Assembly (NCBI RefSeq): GCF_000955975.1
Contig: NZ_JYJF01000005.1
Coordinates: 59,114-123,113 of the forward strand
Source: Saccharothrix sp. ST-888
GTDB lineage: Bacteria; Actinomycetota; Actinomycetes; Streptomycetales; Streptomycetaceae
Direction: 5' to 3'
Length of the DNA stretch: 64,000 nt
Position 1 is the first letter of the stretch. The number at the start of each line of letters is the position of its first letter. The position numbers and the translations under genes were made by a program. The notes under the pieces were generated by a model. The model did not search any database. It saw only the letters and a list, made by a program, of their open reading frames with translations, and was not told the DNA's origin. Of the stretch, positions 16,160-24,046 are shown one piece after another.

Positions 16160-17554
16160 CTACAGCGGCGCCAGCACCCCGGCCGGCCGGTGCCCGCCCT
16201 CGTGGGCGGCGCCGATCCGGACGAGGGTCGCCTCGCCGAGCGGCCGGCCGATGAGCTGCATGCCGATGGGGAGCCCCTGCCCGTCGAGGCCGACCGGCAG
16301 GGCGAGCGCCGGCAGGCCGGTGAGGTTCGCCGGCGCGGAGAGCCGCACGTAGCTGTCGGAGACCGGCTCCCGCACACCGTCCGGCCACTCGATGACCTCC
16401 TGACCTGCCCGCGCGGCCGTGGACGTCACCGCGGGCGCGGCGATCACGTCGACCCGGTGGAACAGTTCGAGCCAGGCCGCCCGCATCAGGGTCCTCGCGC
16501 GCTGCGCCCGGATGTAGTCGGTCGCCGGGACGAACTCCCCCGCCTCCAGCAGCAGTCGGACGTCCTCGGTGTACAGCTCCGGCACCGCGCGCAGGGACGC
16601 CTGGTGGTAGGCGGTGGCCTCCGGTACCATCAGCCCCCACTGGGTGGGACGGACGTACTCCGCCATCGGGATCTCCACCGGAACGGCTTCGGCGCCGAGC
16701 GCGGTCAGGTCGTCGACAGCAGCCCGGACCGCCTCCTCCACGGCCGGCTGCACCCGGTCGAAGTAGTAGTTGACGGGCACCCCGACGCGCAGGCCCGTCA
16801 GGTCGCCGCCGGGCCCGCACCCGTAGTCCTCGGCCGGTCGGTCGATGCTCGCCGGATCGCGCGGGTCATGGCCGGCGAGTGCCCCCAGCACCAGACCGGC
16901 GTCCCGGACGGTCCGGGTGATCGGCCCGACGTGGTCGAGCGACCACGACAGCGAGGCCACCCCGTGCCGCGACACCAGGCCGTACGTCGGCTTCAGCCCG
17001 ACCGTCCCGGTCAGCGCCGCGGGGATGCGGATGGAACCGCCGGTGTCGGTGCCGATCGCGAAGGTGGCCGTGCCGGAGGCCACCGCCGCCGCCGAACCGC
17101 CGCTGGAGCCGCCCGCCAGATGGCCGGTGGACCAGGGGTTGCGGGTCTGCGGGGTGGTCGTCCCGTACGCGAACTCGTGGGTGTGGGTCTTCCCGACGAG
17201 CACCGCACCGGCCGCGTGCAGCCTCGCGGTGACGGCGGCGTCGGCGGTGGGCACATGGTCGGCACGGACCAGGGAGCTCGCGGTGGTGGGCACACCGGCG
17301 GTGTCGACCAGGTCCTTCAGCCCGAAGGGGATGCCGTGCAGCGGCCCCCGGTACAGGCCGGCCGCGATCTCCCGTTCAGCCTCGCGGGCGGAGCGCAGCG
17401 CGGCGTCGGCGGTGACGGTCACATAGGCATTGACCTCGGGGTCCACGGCGGCGATGCGGTCCAGTACCGAGCGGGTGAGCTCCACCGGCGACAGGGATCG
17501 GTCGGCGAGGGCACGGGCGGCCTCGGTGAGGGAGAGTTCGTAGGGCTGGGTCAC
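16160..17554 (-). CDS. Amidase (amidase signature family, AtzE/GatA-like)
   Basis: Protein of 464 residues. The catalytic triad of the amidase signature family is complete: Lys in GIPFGLKDLVD, cis-Ser in GGSSGGSAAAVASG, and the nucleophile Ser in GTDTGGSIRIPAAL. The enzyme hydrolyses an amide or carbamoyl bond. Its start codon is a GTG 9 bases after the end of a small GatC/AtzG-like gene, the same arrangement as amidase plus small subunit pairs in Atz-type complexes. The gene is longer and simpler than GatA and no gatB is nearby, so a tRNA role is unlikely. Probably controlled by the convergent TetR through the shared operator. Confidence 0.9.
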   Translation of the reverse strand: MTQPYELSLTEAARALADRSLSPVELTRSVLDRIAAVDPEVNAYVTVTADAALRSAREAEREIAAGLYRGPLHGIPFGLKDLVDTAGVPTTASSLVRADHVPTADAAVTARLHAAGAVLVGKTHTHEFAYGTTTPQTRNPWSTGHLAGGSSGGSAAAVASGTATFAIGTDTGGSIRIPAALTGTVGLKPTYGLVSRHGVASLSWSLDHVGPITRTVRDAGLVLGALAGHDPRDPASIDRPAEDYGCGPGGDLTGLRVGVPVNYYFDRVQPAVEEAVRAAVDDLTALGAEAVPVEIPMAEYVRPTQWGLMVPEATAYHQASLRAVPELYTEDVRLLLEAGEFVPATDYIRAQRARTLMRAAWLELFHRVDVIAAPAVTSTAARAGQEVIEWPDGVREPVSDSYVRLSAPANLTGLPALALPVGLDGQGLPIGMQLIGRPLGEATLVRIGAAHEGGHRPAGVLAPL

Positions 17555-17563
17555 GGTGCTGTC

Positions 17564-17749
17564 CTAACCGGCGTCGAAGGCCGAGGCTGGGGCGGTGTCC
17601 CCGAGGGCCAGCCCGTCCAGGGTGCGGAGTACGTCGTGGATGGCGTTCACGGTCGCCGTCACGGCGGGCAGGCGGTCGGGCGGCAGCGGGAGTCCGGCGC
17701 GTTCTGCCAGCCGGGCGATGTCCGCGGGTGCCAGGTCGGTGGTGGCCAC
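17564..17749 (-). CDS. Small amidase partner protein (GatC/AtzG-like)
   Basis: Protein of 61 residues, predicted two-helix: LAPADIARLAERAGLPLPPDR, then VTATVNAIHDVLRTLDGL, and an extended tail ending APASAFDAG. The layout copies AtzG (DUF4089) and GatC, small subunits that wrap around and stabilise an amidase partner. It starts with GTG after AAGGGA and lies 9 bases before the amidase gene. Without it the amidase may be insoluble or inactive, as known for AtzE. Assignment rests on size, helix pattern and position. Confidence 0.7.
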   Translation of the reverse strand: MATTDLAPADIARLAERAGLPLPPDRLPAVTATVNAIHDVLRTLDGLALGDTAPASAFDAG

Positions 17750-17803
17750 GGCAGGTCCCTTCCGAGCGCGCCGGGTGTGCGGCGGGATGCCTCGACGCCC
17801 AGC

Positions 17804-17824
17804 TAACGCTCAATCTTTGCGTTA
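17804..17824. promoter_or_regulatory. Candidate TetR operator before the amidase operon
   Basis: TAACGC-N9-GCGTTA, perfect 6-bp arms, 55 bp before the small-subunit start. A second half site, TAACGCAAATTC, begins at 17853. The left 17 bases match the site before tetR at 15 of 17 positions. Confidence 0.65.
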
Positions 17825-18017
17825 CTGGAGACCATAACAACCCCATCATCACTAACGCAAATTCTGAGCCTTTATGAACCCCGCAGAACAGCCCGACGCC
17901 CGTCGCCCGCATCCTCCCGGACGGCAGCAGCTCACCCTTCCCCCGTCTCGACAAGGCGCCGGCGAGGGAGCCCTGACGGGCGATCGGCCCGACGACGGAA
18001 CACCTGGCGGCCGGCGC

Positions 18018-19760
18018 TCAGACCCGCTTCCCGCGCAGGAAGCCCTGCAAGCGCCGCAGCGGCCAGGTGTTGATCACCTCGTCCTTGCCGAGCCAACCCC
18101 GCTGAGCGGTGGCGATGCCGTAGCGCAGGTTCGCCAGGTGGACGGTCGAGTGTGCGTCGGTGTTCACCGCGAAGCGGACGCCGTGCCGACGGGCGGCCAG
18201 GATCTGCTCGTCGCCGAGGTCCAGGCGCTCGGGTGAGGCGTTGATCTCCAGCGCGGTGCCGGTACGGGCGCAGGCCGCGTAGACGGCGTCGAAGTCCGCG
18301 TCGATGGCGGGCCGGCGGCCCAGCAGCCGGGTGGTGGGGTGGCCGATGATGTGCACGTACGGGTTCTCGCAGGCCCGGATCAGCCGACGGGTCTGCGTCT
18401 CGCGGTCGGCGCCGAAGTGGGAGTGGATCGAGGCCACGCAGAGGTCGAAGCCGGCCAGGAACTCCGCCGGCCAGTCCACCCCGCCGTCCGGGCCGATGTT
18501 GAGCTCGGTGCCGTGCAGGACCCGCATTCCCCGGTAGTGGCGGTCCAGTTCGCGTATCCGCTGGCGCTGCACCAGCATCTTCTCGTCCGTCATCCGCTGC
18601 ATCGCCAGGTCGGGGGCGTGGTCGGTGACGGCGCAGTACTTGTAGCCCCGGTCGGCGGCCGCCTCGAGCATCTGCTCCAGCGTGGCCAGGCCGTCGGTGA
18701 GGTCGGTGTGGGTGTGCAGGTCACCCCGGATGTCCTGCTCGGTGACCGGTTCGGGCAGCTCGCCGGCCGGCGCGGCGTCGATCTCGCCGCGGTCCTCCCG
18801 CAGGGTGGGCGGGATCCAGGGCAGCCCGAGCGCCCGGTACACCTCCTCCTCGGTCGCCGAGGCGACCTTGGCACCGCTGCCGGCCTTCGCGCCGCTGCCG
18901 ACCTCGAACAGGCCGTACTCGGAGAGCCTGAGCCCGGCCTTGACGGCGCGGCTCCGGAGCCGGATGTTGTGCGCCTTGGAGCCGGTGAAGTAGACCATCG
19001 CCGCTCCCCAGTCCTCCGGCGGGACGACCCGCAGATCCACCTGCACGCCCTGCACCGTGCGGACCGAGGTCTTGGTGGCGCCCCGGACCAGCACCTCGGC
19101 GACGTCCGGGAGGCCGGCCACCGCCGCCATCAGCGGCGCCGAGTCCTCGGCAGCCGCCAGCACGTCGAGGTCGCCGATCGTCTCCCGCATCCGCCGCAGC
19201 GATCCGGCGTACGCACAGCGCAGGCAGCCGGGAACGTCGGCGAGTGCCGCGACGATCTCCTCGGCCTGCTCCAGCGCCACGTTGAGCAGCACCCGGCCGC
19301 CGCTCTGCCGCAGCACCTCGATGCCGTGCACGATGTTCTCGGCCGTGCGCTCGCCGAGCCCCCGCAGGCCGCCCAGGCGCTCGGCCTTCGCCGCCTCCAG
19401 CAGTTCCTCGACCGAGGAGATGCCGAGCTCCGCGTGCAGCAGTGCCGCGGTCTTGGGGCCGACGGTGGGGATGGCCATGATCTCCCGCACGCCGGGCGGG
19501 ACCTTGGCGCGGAGCTTCTCGACGGCCGCCACCCGGCCGGTGCCCAGGTACTCGGTGATCTTCTCCGCGGTCGACTTCCCCACCCCGGGGATCTCCTGGA
19601 GCCCCTTGAGGTCCAGGCCGCCGATGTCCTTGTGGTAGCCGCCGACCGACCGTGCCGCCTTCTCGTAGGAGCGCGCTCTGAAGGCGTCCCCGCCGGTGAG
19701 CAGGATGAGGTCGGCGTACTCCTGGAGCAGCGCGGCGACCTCGTCGTTGAGCCGGGCCAT
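18018..19760 (-). CDS. polX: DNA polymerase/3'-5' exonuclease PolX
   Basis: Protein of 580 residues. Order: helix-hairpin-helix repeats (LQEIPGVGKSTAEKI, AIPTVGPKTAALL, LGGLRGLGERTAENI), a family X nucleotidyltransferase with GSLRRMRETIGDLDVL whose two Asp bind metal, and a C-terminal PHP phosphoesterase with DLHTHTDLTDG, IHSHFG and NTDAHS. PolX fills short gaps in base excision repair and proofreads with the PHP domain. The linker before the PHP domain contains a doubled GSGAKAGSGAKV. A minus-strand TAGAAT lies 7 bases before the ATG and no ribosome site is present, so the mRNA may be leaderless. Divergent from a TetR gene. Confidence 0.93.
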   Translation of the reverse strand: MARLNDEVAALLQEYADLILLTGGDAFRARSYEKAARSVGGYHKDIGGLDLKGLQEIPGVGKSTAEKITEYLGTGRVAAVEKLRAKVPPGVREIMAIPTVGPKTAALLHAELGISSVEELLEAAKAERLGGLRGLGERTAENIVHGIEVLRQSGGRVLLNVALEQAEEIVAALADVPGCLRCAYAGSLRRMRETIGDLDVLAAAEDSAPLMAAVAGLPDVAEVLVRGATKTSVRTVQGVQVDLRVVPPEDWGAAMVYFTGSKAHNIRLRSRAVKAGLRLSEYGLFEVGSGAKAGSGAKVASATEEEVYRALGLPWIPPTLREDRGEIDAAPAGELPEPVTEQDIRGDLHTHTDLTDGLATLEQMLEAAADRGYKYCAVTDHAPDLAMQRMTDEKMLVQRQRIRELDRHYRGMRVLHGTELNIGPDGGVDWPAEFLAGFDLCVASIHSHFGADRETQTRRLIRACENPYVHIIGHPTTRLLGRRPAIDADFDAVYAACARTGTALEINASPERLDLGDEQILAARRHGVRFAVNTDAHSTVHLANLRYGIATAQRGWLGKDEVINTWPLRRLQGFLRGKRV

Positions 19761-19780
19761 GGGGCCAATTCTAGGAGCGC

Positions 19781-19817
19781 TTGACAGCACCGGGCATGCG
19801 GAATGAATATTCATTCC
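19781..19817 (+). promoter_or_regulatory. tetR promoter overlapped by a perfect 18-bp palindrome
   Basis: TTGACA at 19781-19786. The palindrome GGAATGAATATTCATTCC (19800-19817) is perfect and covers the expected -10 position 17-18 bp further on. The GTG at 19818 follows directly, which fits a leaderless, self-repressed TetR gene. Confidence 0.75.
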
Positions 19818-20414
19818 GTGACGTCCAGGAAGCCCGACCTCGCCCGACTCCTGATCGACAGCGCGATCGCACTGTTCGCCGAACGCACCTACGAGGGCAC
19901 CCAGATGCCCGCCGTGGCGCAGCTCGCCGGAGTCGGCGTGGGCAGCATCTACCGGTACTTCCCGAGCAAGGAGGCGCTCGGCAACGCCGCCTTCCAGCAC
20001 GCCAAGCGCGAACTGCTCGACCAGCTGGCCGAGGCGCTCGCCGAGGGCGGTCCCGCCGGGTCGACCCGCGAGGAGTTCGGCCGTTTCTGGCGCGGCTTCA
20101 CGCGCTACGCGGGCGAGCACCCGGCCGCCTTCGTCTTCCTGGAGCACCAGCAGCACGACACCTTCCTGGCCCCCGAGAGCCAGGCCCTGGCCGCCGAGAT
20201 CGACGCCCTCGCGGCCGACTTCATCGCGCGCGGCCAGCAGGCCGGCGAGATCCGCGACGGGGACGCCGGGCAGCTGGTCGCGCTCGCCGTGGGGGCGTTC
20301 ACCGGCCTGGTGAAGCTCCACCGCACGGACGGGCTCGCCGGGCTGTCGGCCGAGGCTCTGGGCCGGGCGGAGGAGGCCGTCTGGGACCTGCTGCACCACA
20401 CGGCCGGGGCGTGA
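19818..20414 (+). CDS. TetR/AcrR-family transcriptional regulator
   Basis: Protein of 198 residues. The DNA-binding domain reads LLIDSAIALFAERTYEGTQ, then VAQLAGVGVGSIYRYFPSKEALGNA. The C-terminal part is helical, for ligand binding. I chose GTG 19818 because the promoter spacing predicts a leaderless mRNA there; an ATG at 19803 lies inside the operator palindrome. The SDR gene 112 bases downstream on the same strand is its likely co-regulated target. Divergent PolX shares the 57-bp intergenic region and could also be affected. Confidence 0.88.
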   Translation: MTSRKPDLARLLIDSAIALFAERTYEGTQMPAVAQLAGVGVGSIYRYFPSKEALGNAAFQHAKRELLDQLAEALAEGGPAGSTREEFGRFWRGFTRYAGEHPAAFVFLEHQQHDTFLAPESQALAAEIDALAADFIARGQQAGEIRDGDAGQLVALAVGAFTGLVKLHRTDGLAGLSAEALGRAEEAVWDLLHHTAGA

Positions 20415-20526
20415 CCGCCGCACCAGGCCCACCCGCCCTTCGGCGCACCGACCGAGAACGACCGACCACCACCGACTGCCTCAGTTCACCCGGCCGGGCC
20501 GGGCTACCCACCTCCAGGAGTACGGG

Positions 20527-21375
20527 ATGACAGACACCAGGACCGTTCTGATCACAGGCTGTTCCTCCGGCATGGGCCGGCAGGCCGCGCTCGCGCTGCA
20601 CCGGCTCGGCCACCGCGTGTACGCCACCGCCCGCAGGCCCGAGACGCTCGCCGACCTGGCGGCCCAGGGCATCGAGACCCTGCCGCTGGACGTCACCGAC
20701 GAGCGGTCGATGGCCGAGGCCGTCGCCCGGGTCGAGCAGGCGCACGGGAGCGTGGACGTGCTGATAAACAACGCCGCCTACGGGCTGCACCTCCCGGTGG
20801 AGTCGGCGACGCCGGAGGAGGTGCGGGCGCAGTTCGACACCAATGTCTTCGGCGTGGTGCGGATGGCCCAGTTGGTGCTGCCGGGGATGCGGCGGGCGGG
20901 ACGCGGCCGGATCGTCAACATCTCCTCGATGGCCGGCCGCTTCTCCCCGCCCGGCGGCGCCTTCTACCACGCGAGCAAGCACGCGGTGGAGGCGATCAGC
21001 GACTCGCTGCGGCTGGAGGTGGCACCGTTCGGCGTCGAGGTGGTCGTGGTCCAACCCGGCCCGACCATCACGGAGTTCAGCAGCACGGCGGTCGGCACCA
21101 TGCACGGCGGGGCGACCACCGGGGATCCGTACGGGAGCTTCCGCGCCGAACTCGCCGACATGTACGCCAACAAGTCCTTCACCCGCCGCAACGGCGCGGT
21201 GCCCGCGGAGACGGCGACCAGGGCCATCGTCCGCGCGGCCACCGTCCACCGGCCCCGGGCCCGCTACGCGATCGGTGCCCTCGCCCGCGCCACGATGATC
21301 GCCAAGCGCCTGCTGCCGGACGCCGCCTTCGACGCCCTCATGCGCCGCAGCTTCCCGCTGCCCTCGGCCGGCTGA
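20527..21375 (+). CDS. Short-chain dehydrogenase/reductase
   Basis: Protein of 282 residues with a Rossmann fold. The cofactor site is TGCSSGMGRQ (TGxxxGxG). It also has the NNAAYG structural motif, catalytic Ser in NISSMAG, and Tyr and Lys in YHASKHA. The cofactor is NAD(P)H, with the Arg-containing ATARRPE favouring NADPH. The C-terminal third is longer than in minimal SDRs. An ATG with a GGAG site is used. Lying just downstream of a TetR gene, it is probably induced by the compound sensed by that regulator. The substrate is unknown. Confidence 0.9.
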   Translation: MTDTRTVLITGCSSGMGRQAALALHRLGHRVYATARRPETLADLAAQGIETLPLDVTDERSMAEAVARVEQAHGSVDVLINNAAYGLHLPVESATPEEVRAQFDTNVFGVVRMAQLVLPGMRRAGRGRIVNISSMAGRFSPPGGAFYHASKHAVEAISDSLRLEVAPFGVEVVVVQPGPTITEFSSTAVGTMHGGATTGDPYGSFRAELADMYANKSFTRRNGAVPAETATRAIVRAATVHRPRARYAIGALARATMIAKRLLPDAAFDALMRRSFPLPSAG

Positions 21376-21430
21376 ACCGGCCCGCGTCGATCCCCCCGGG
21401 CGGCGGACCGGCCGTGAGCCGGGTTCTCCG

Positions 21431-22243
21431 TCAGCGTTTCAGGGCGACGGCCGCGTAGGCCGAGGCGTGTGCGTCGGCGACCAGCGGGTCGGGGCGTCCT
21501 CCGTCGGGTCGCCAGCGGTGGGTCGCCACGATGCCCGGGGGGAGGAGGTCCAGACCTTCGAGGAACAGGGCGAGTTCCGCCTTGGTCCGCATCTGGACGG
21601 CGGTCCCGGCTGCCGCATAGATCCGGGAGATCCGCTCGGCCTCCTCGGGAGCGAAGTCGGGACTGCCGTGGCTGATGACCAGCGCGCTCCCGGGCGCCAG
21701 GGCCGCCAGGAGCTGCCGGACGACCCCCAGGGCGCCCTGGCTGTCGGGGATGAAGTGCAGTATCGCGTTGAGGCTGAGGGCGACGGGCTGGTCCAGGTCG
21801 ATGTTCTGCTGCACTTCCGGGGCCTTGAGGATGGACTCCGGATCGGTGATGTCGGCCTGGAGGTAGGCCGTTCGCCCCTCGGGCGTGCTGCGCAGCAGGG
21901 CCTGGGCGTGGGCGAGCACGATGGGGTCGTTGTCCGCGTAGACGACGCGGGCGCTGGGCTGGCACCGCTGGGCCACCTCGTGGAGGTTGGGTGAGGTGGG
22001 GATGCCGGTGCCGATGTCGAGGAACTGGCGGATGCCGGCTTCGGCCAGCCAGCGGGTGGAGCGGTGCATGAAGTCCCGGTTGACCCGCGCGGCCCGCTCC
22101 GCCCACGGGAAGACCGCCATGACCTGGCCGGCGGCTTCCCGGTCGGCGGCGAAGTTGGTCGTGCCGCCGAGGTAGTAGTCGTACATCCGGGCCGAGTGCG
22201 CGCGGTGCAGTTCGAGATTCACCTCGGTGTCGTCCCTGCCCAT
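21431..22243 (-). CDS. SAM-dependent methyltransferase, DUF574/SAV2177 family
   Basis: Protein of 270 residues. It shows the signature of this actinobacterial family: ARMYDYYLGGTTNFAADREAA, NRDFMHRSTRWLAEAGIRQFLDIG (SAM motif I) and VVYADNDPIVLAHAQALL. Genomes of Streptomyces carry dozens of these. Substrates are unknown and many lie beside regulatory genes. The start ATG has a GGGGGAC site. Earlier in-frame starts are not conserved. It is divergent from a sigma-like gene across 387 bp that holds a perfect 11-bp inverted repeat. Confidence 0.9.
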   Translation of the reverse strand: MGRDDTEVNLELHRAHSARMYDYYLGGTTNFAADREAAGQVMAVFPWAERAARVNRDFMHRSTRWLAEAGIRQFLDIGTGIPTSPNLHEVAQRCQPSARVVYADNDPIVLAHAQALLRSTPEGRTAYLQADITDPESILKAPEVQQNIDLDQPVALSLNAILHFIPDSQGALGVVRQLLAALAPGSALVISHGSPDFAPEEAERISRIYAAAGTAVQMRTKAELALFLEGLDLLPPGIVATHRWRPDGGRPDPLVADAHASAYAAVALKR

Positions 22244-22458
22244 CAAGTCCCCCCAAGTCGTCGGGGCCGCCACGCCGGGCCGCGCCCCGCGCCGCCGGCG
22301 CGCACGCCGGTGGCGCGCCGGGGGCTGTGGCTTGCGCAGATCCTGCCCAGAGCCGGCGGGCGGTAATCGACCGCCCGGCCGACGGACGGGCAACCGGCCG
22401 CACAGCGCACCCCTTCGGGACCACTCTGCGTGGTCAAGTCGACTGCTCGATGGGCCAG

Positions 22459-22489
22459 ATGACTACTCAACAGACCGATGAGTAGTCAT
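22459..22489. promoter_or_regulatory. Perfect 11-bp inverted repeat in divergent intergenic region
   Basis: ATGACTACTCA at 22459-22469 and TGAGTAGTCAT at 22479-22489, separated by 9 bases. It is AT-rich against the GC-rich surroundings. It could be an operator or an RNA hairpin in the leader of the sigma-like gene. Otherwise 22244-22630 shows no gene. Confidence 0.65.
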
Positions 22490-22630
22490 ACTACTACCGT
22501 CGGTTGCCACTTCTCTGGTCTGCTTGCACCGCAGGCCCCGGCGCGCGCTGCCATGGTCCCGTGGAACCACGGGTTCTCCGGCGCCGACGGCCACCGGCGG
22601 TGCGGCATCCGGTACGGGAGGGCAGGGGAC

Positions 22631-23257
22631 ATGGCGTTCGACAGCGATGCGCCGCCGGGGTCCGGCGGGCACCCGGCAGAGGAGGGCCTGAGCGGCGCCG
22701 ACGAGGCGGCGCTGGAGGGCTTCCGGTTGCGGGTGACCTTCGAGGCGTTCTGCGTCACGCACCAGTGTGCGTGGACCGGGTTCGCCCGCACCCAGGTCGG
22801 CACCGAGCAGGACGCCGCCGCCGTGGTCGACGCGATGAAGGAGCACCTGGCGCGCAACTGGGCGCTCGCCCTGCGCCAGGAGATCCTCGCCGCCTATGCC
22901 TGGCGGCTGCTCAAGGAGCACATCGCGGACCGGCTCGCCGCAGCGGGCGACCTGCGCCCGGCTCTGGTCCAGGCCGCGGCCTTCGACGCCGTCGTCCGCC
23001 ACTTCCGGCACCGGACCCGGATCCGCCTGGAGACCCTGCCCGAGCAGATCGGCCTGTTCGCCGCGATCCTGGAGCTCCCCGAACGCCAGCACGACGTCGT
23101 CGTCCTCAAGTACTGCCTGGACCTGGACGATGAGAAGATCGCCGAGTACCTCGGCACACCACTGGCGACGCTGCGGTCCAACCTCCGCCATGCCCGGCGG
23201 CGGCTGGCCCGGACCTTGGGCCGGCCGGAGCTCGCCGACATGAGGGGAGAGCAGTGA
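22631..23257 (+). CDS. RNA polymerase sigma factor-like protein (ECF-type region 4)
   Basis: Protein of 208 residues. The C-terminal helix-turn-helix LPERQHDVVVLKYCLDLDD, then KIAEYLGTPLATLRSNLRHARRRL, is a sigma region 4 that binds the -35 element. The N-terminal part (RVTFEAFCVTHQCAWTGFARTQVGTEQDA) keeps only a weak likeness to sigma region 2 and lacks a clear core-binding RDWL-type helix, so it may be a degenerate ECF sigma or a DNA-binding relative. The ATG follows a purine-rich GGGAGGGCAGGGG. Its stop overlaps the start of a partner gene of unknown type, possibly its regulator. Confidence 0.8.
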   Translation: MAFDSDAPPGSGGHPAEEGLSGADEAALEGFRLRVTFEAFCVTHQCAWTGFARTQVGTEQDAAAVVDAMKEHLARNWALALRQEILAAYAWRLLKEHIADRLAAAGDLRPALVQAAAFDAVVRHFRHRTRIRLETLPEQIGLFAAILELPERQHDVVVLKYCLDLDDEKIAEYLGTPLATLRSNLRHARRRLARTLGRPELADMRGEQ

Positions 23258-23973
23258 GCCCCCACTCCGGACGAGACCGCGACCTGGTCCAGTGGCTGCA
23301 CGGCTACCGCTCGGCACTGGGCGGCGTCACTCCCCCGAGTCCCAGGACCGGCACCGGGGCTCGGGTGTTCACCGGACCGCCGAGCATGCCGCCGGCGGGG
23401 GCCGACCTCGTCACGGCGGCCCCCGCCCGGTTCCCCTCCGCGCACGAACAGGCGGCTCACGAACTCGCCCTCGCCACCGCGTTGATCCTCAACGCCCCGC
23501 AGGCCTCCCACACCCTCGGCCTGCTGGTCAACAGCAACCGGATCCATCCCGAGGGCGCCGTCGTCTTCGCCGGCCTGCTCTTCCTCACCGGGCGCGAGGA
23601 CGCGGCCCAGTTCTGGTGGCAGTTCGCCGCCGGATCCGGCAACAACACCGCCGCCTACTGCCTGCACCTGTACCACCTGCAGCTGGGCGAGACCCGGGAC
23701 GCCGCCTACTGGCGCGGCCAGGCCGAGCAGTTGGCCACCCGTCCCCCCGCCGTCCGGCGCCGCAGCGTGCACTCCCCCGTGCCGCTGCTCCCCGACGACG
23801 TCCGCCTGGACATCCTCGCCCGCTGCCACCAGGGCCTGTGCCCGCGCCTGCCGGTCGCACTGGAGTCGGTCATCAACCGCCTCGTCGTCGACAGTGACGA
23901 CGACGACTTCGGCGAGATCCCGCAACCCTGCCGCCGCCTGGTCGACGAACTGGCCACCCCCCGCCCGAACTGA
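23254..23973 (+). CDS. Conserved protein coupled to the sigma-like factor
   Basis: Protein of 239 residues beginning with GTG that overlaps the sigma gene stop. N-terminal [14 protein letters not shown], a Pro/Gly-rich linker, then an all-helical region ([62 protein letters not shown]) that looks like tetratrico or Sel1-type helical hairpins. The end is acidic (DSDDDDFGE). No membrane segment or zinc anti-sigma motif is present. Translational coupling suggests a protein that binds or controls the sigma-like factor, but that is inference. I do not recognise a named family. Confidence 0.7.
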   Translation: MSPHSGRDRDLVQWLHGYRSALGGVTPPSPRTGTGARVFTGPPSMPPAGADLVTAAPARFPSAHEQAAHELALATALILNAPQASHTLGLLVNSNRIHPEGAVVFAGLLFLTGREDAAQFWWQFAAGSGNNTAAYCLHLYHLQLGETRDAAYWRGQAEQLATRPPAVRRRSVHSPVPLLPDDVRLDILARCHQGLCPRLPVALESVINRLVVDSDDDDFGEIPQPCRRLVDELATPRPN

Positions 23974-23999
23974 CGCACCACAGAGCGGGTTCCGGGTAC

Positions 24000-24037
24000 C
24001 CCGGGGTCGGGCGCGGCCCGGCGGGCCCGACCCCGGG
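24000..24037. terminator. Bidirectional hairpin between convergent genes
   Basis: A perfect 13-bp GC stem (24000-24012 with 24025-24037) and a 12-base loop lie between the sigma-partner stop and the metE stop, so the hairpin can serve both transcripts. Confidence 0.7.
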
Positions 24038-24046
24038 TGCCCCGGC

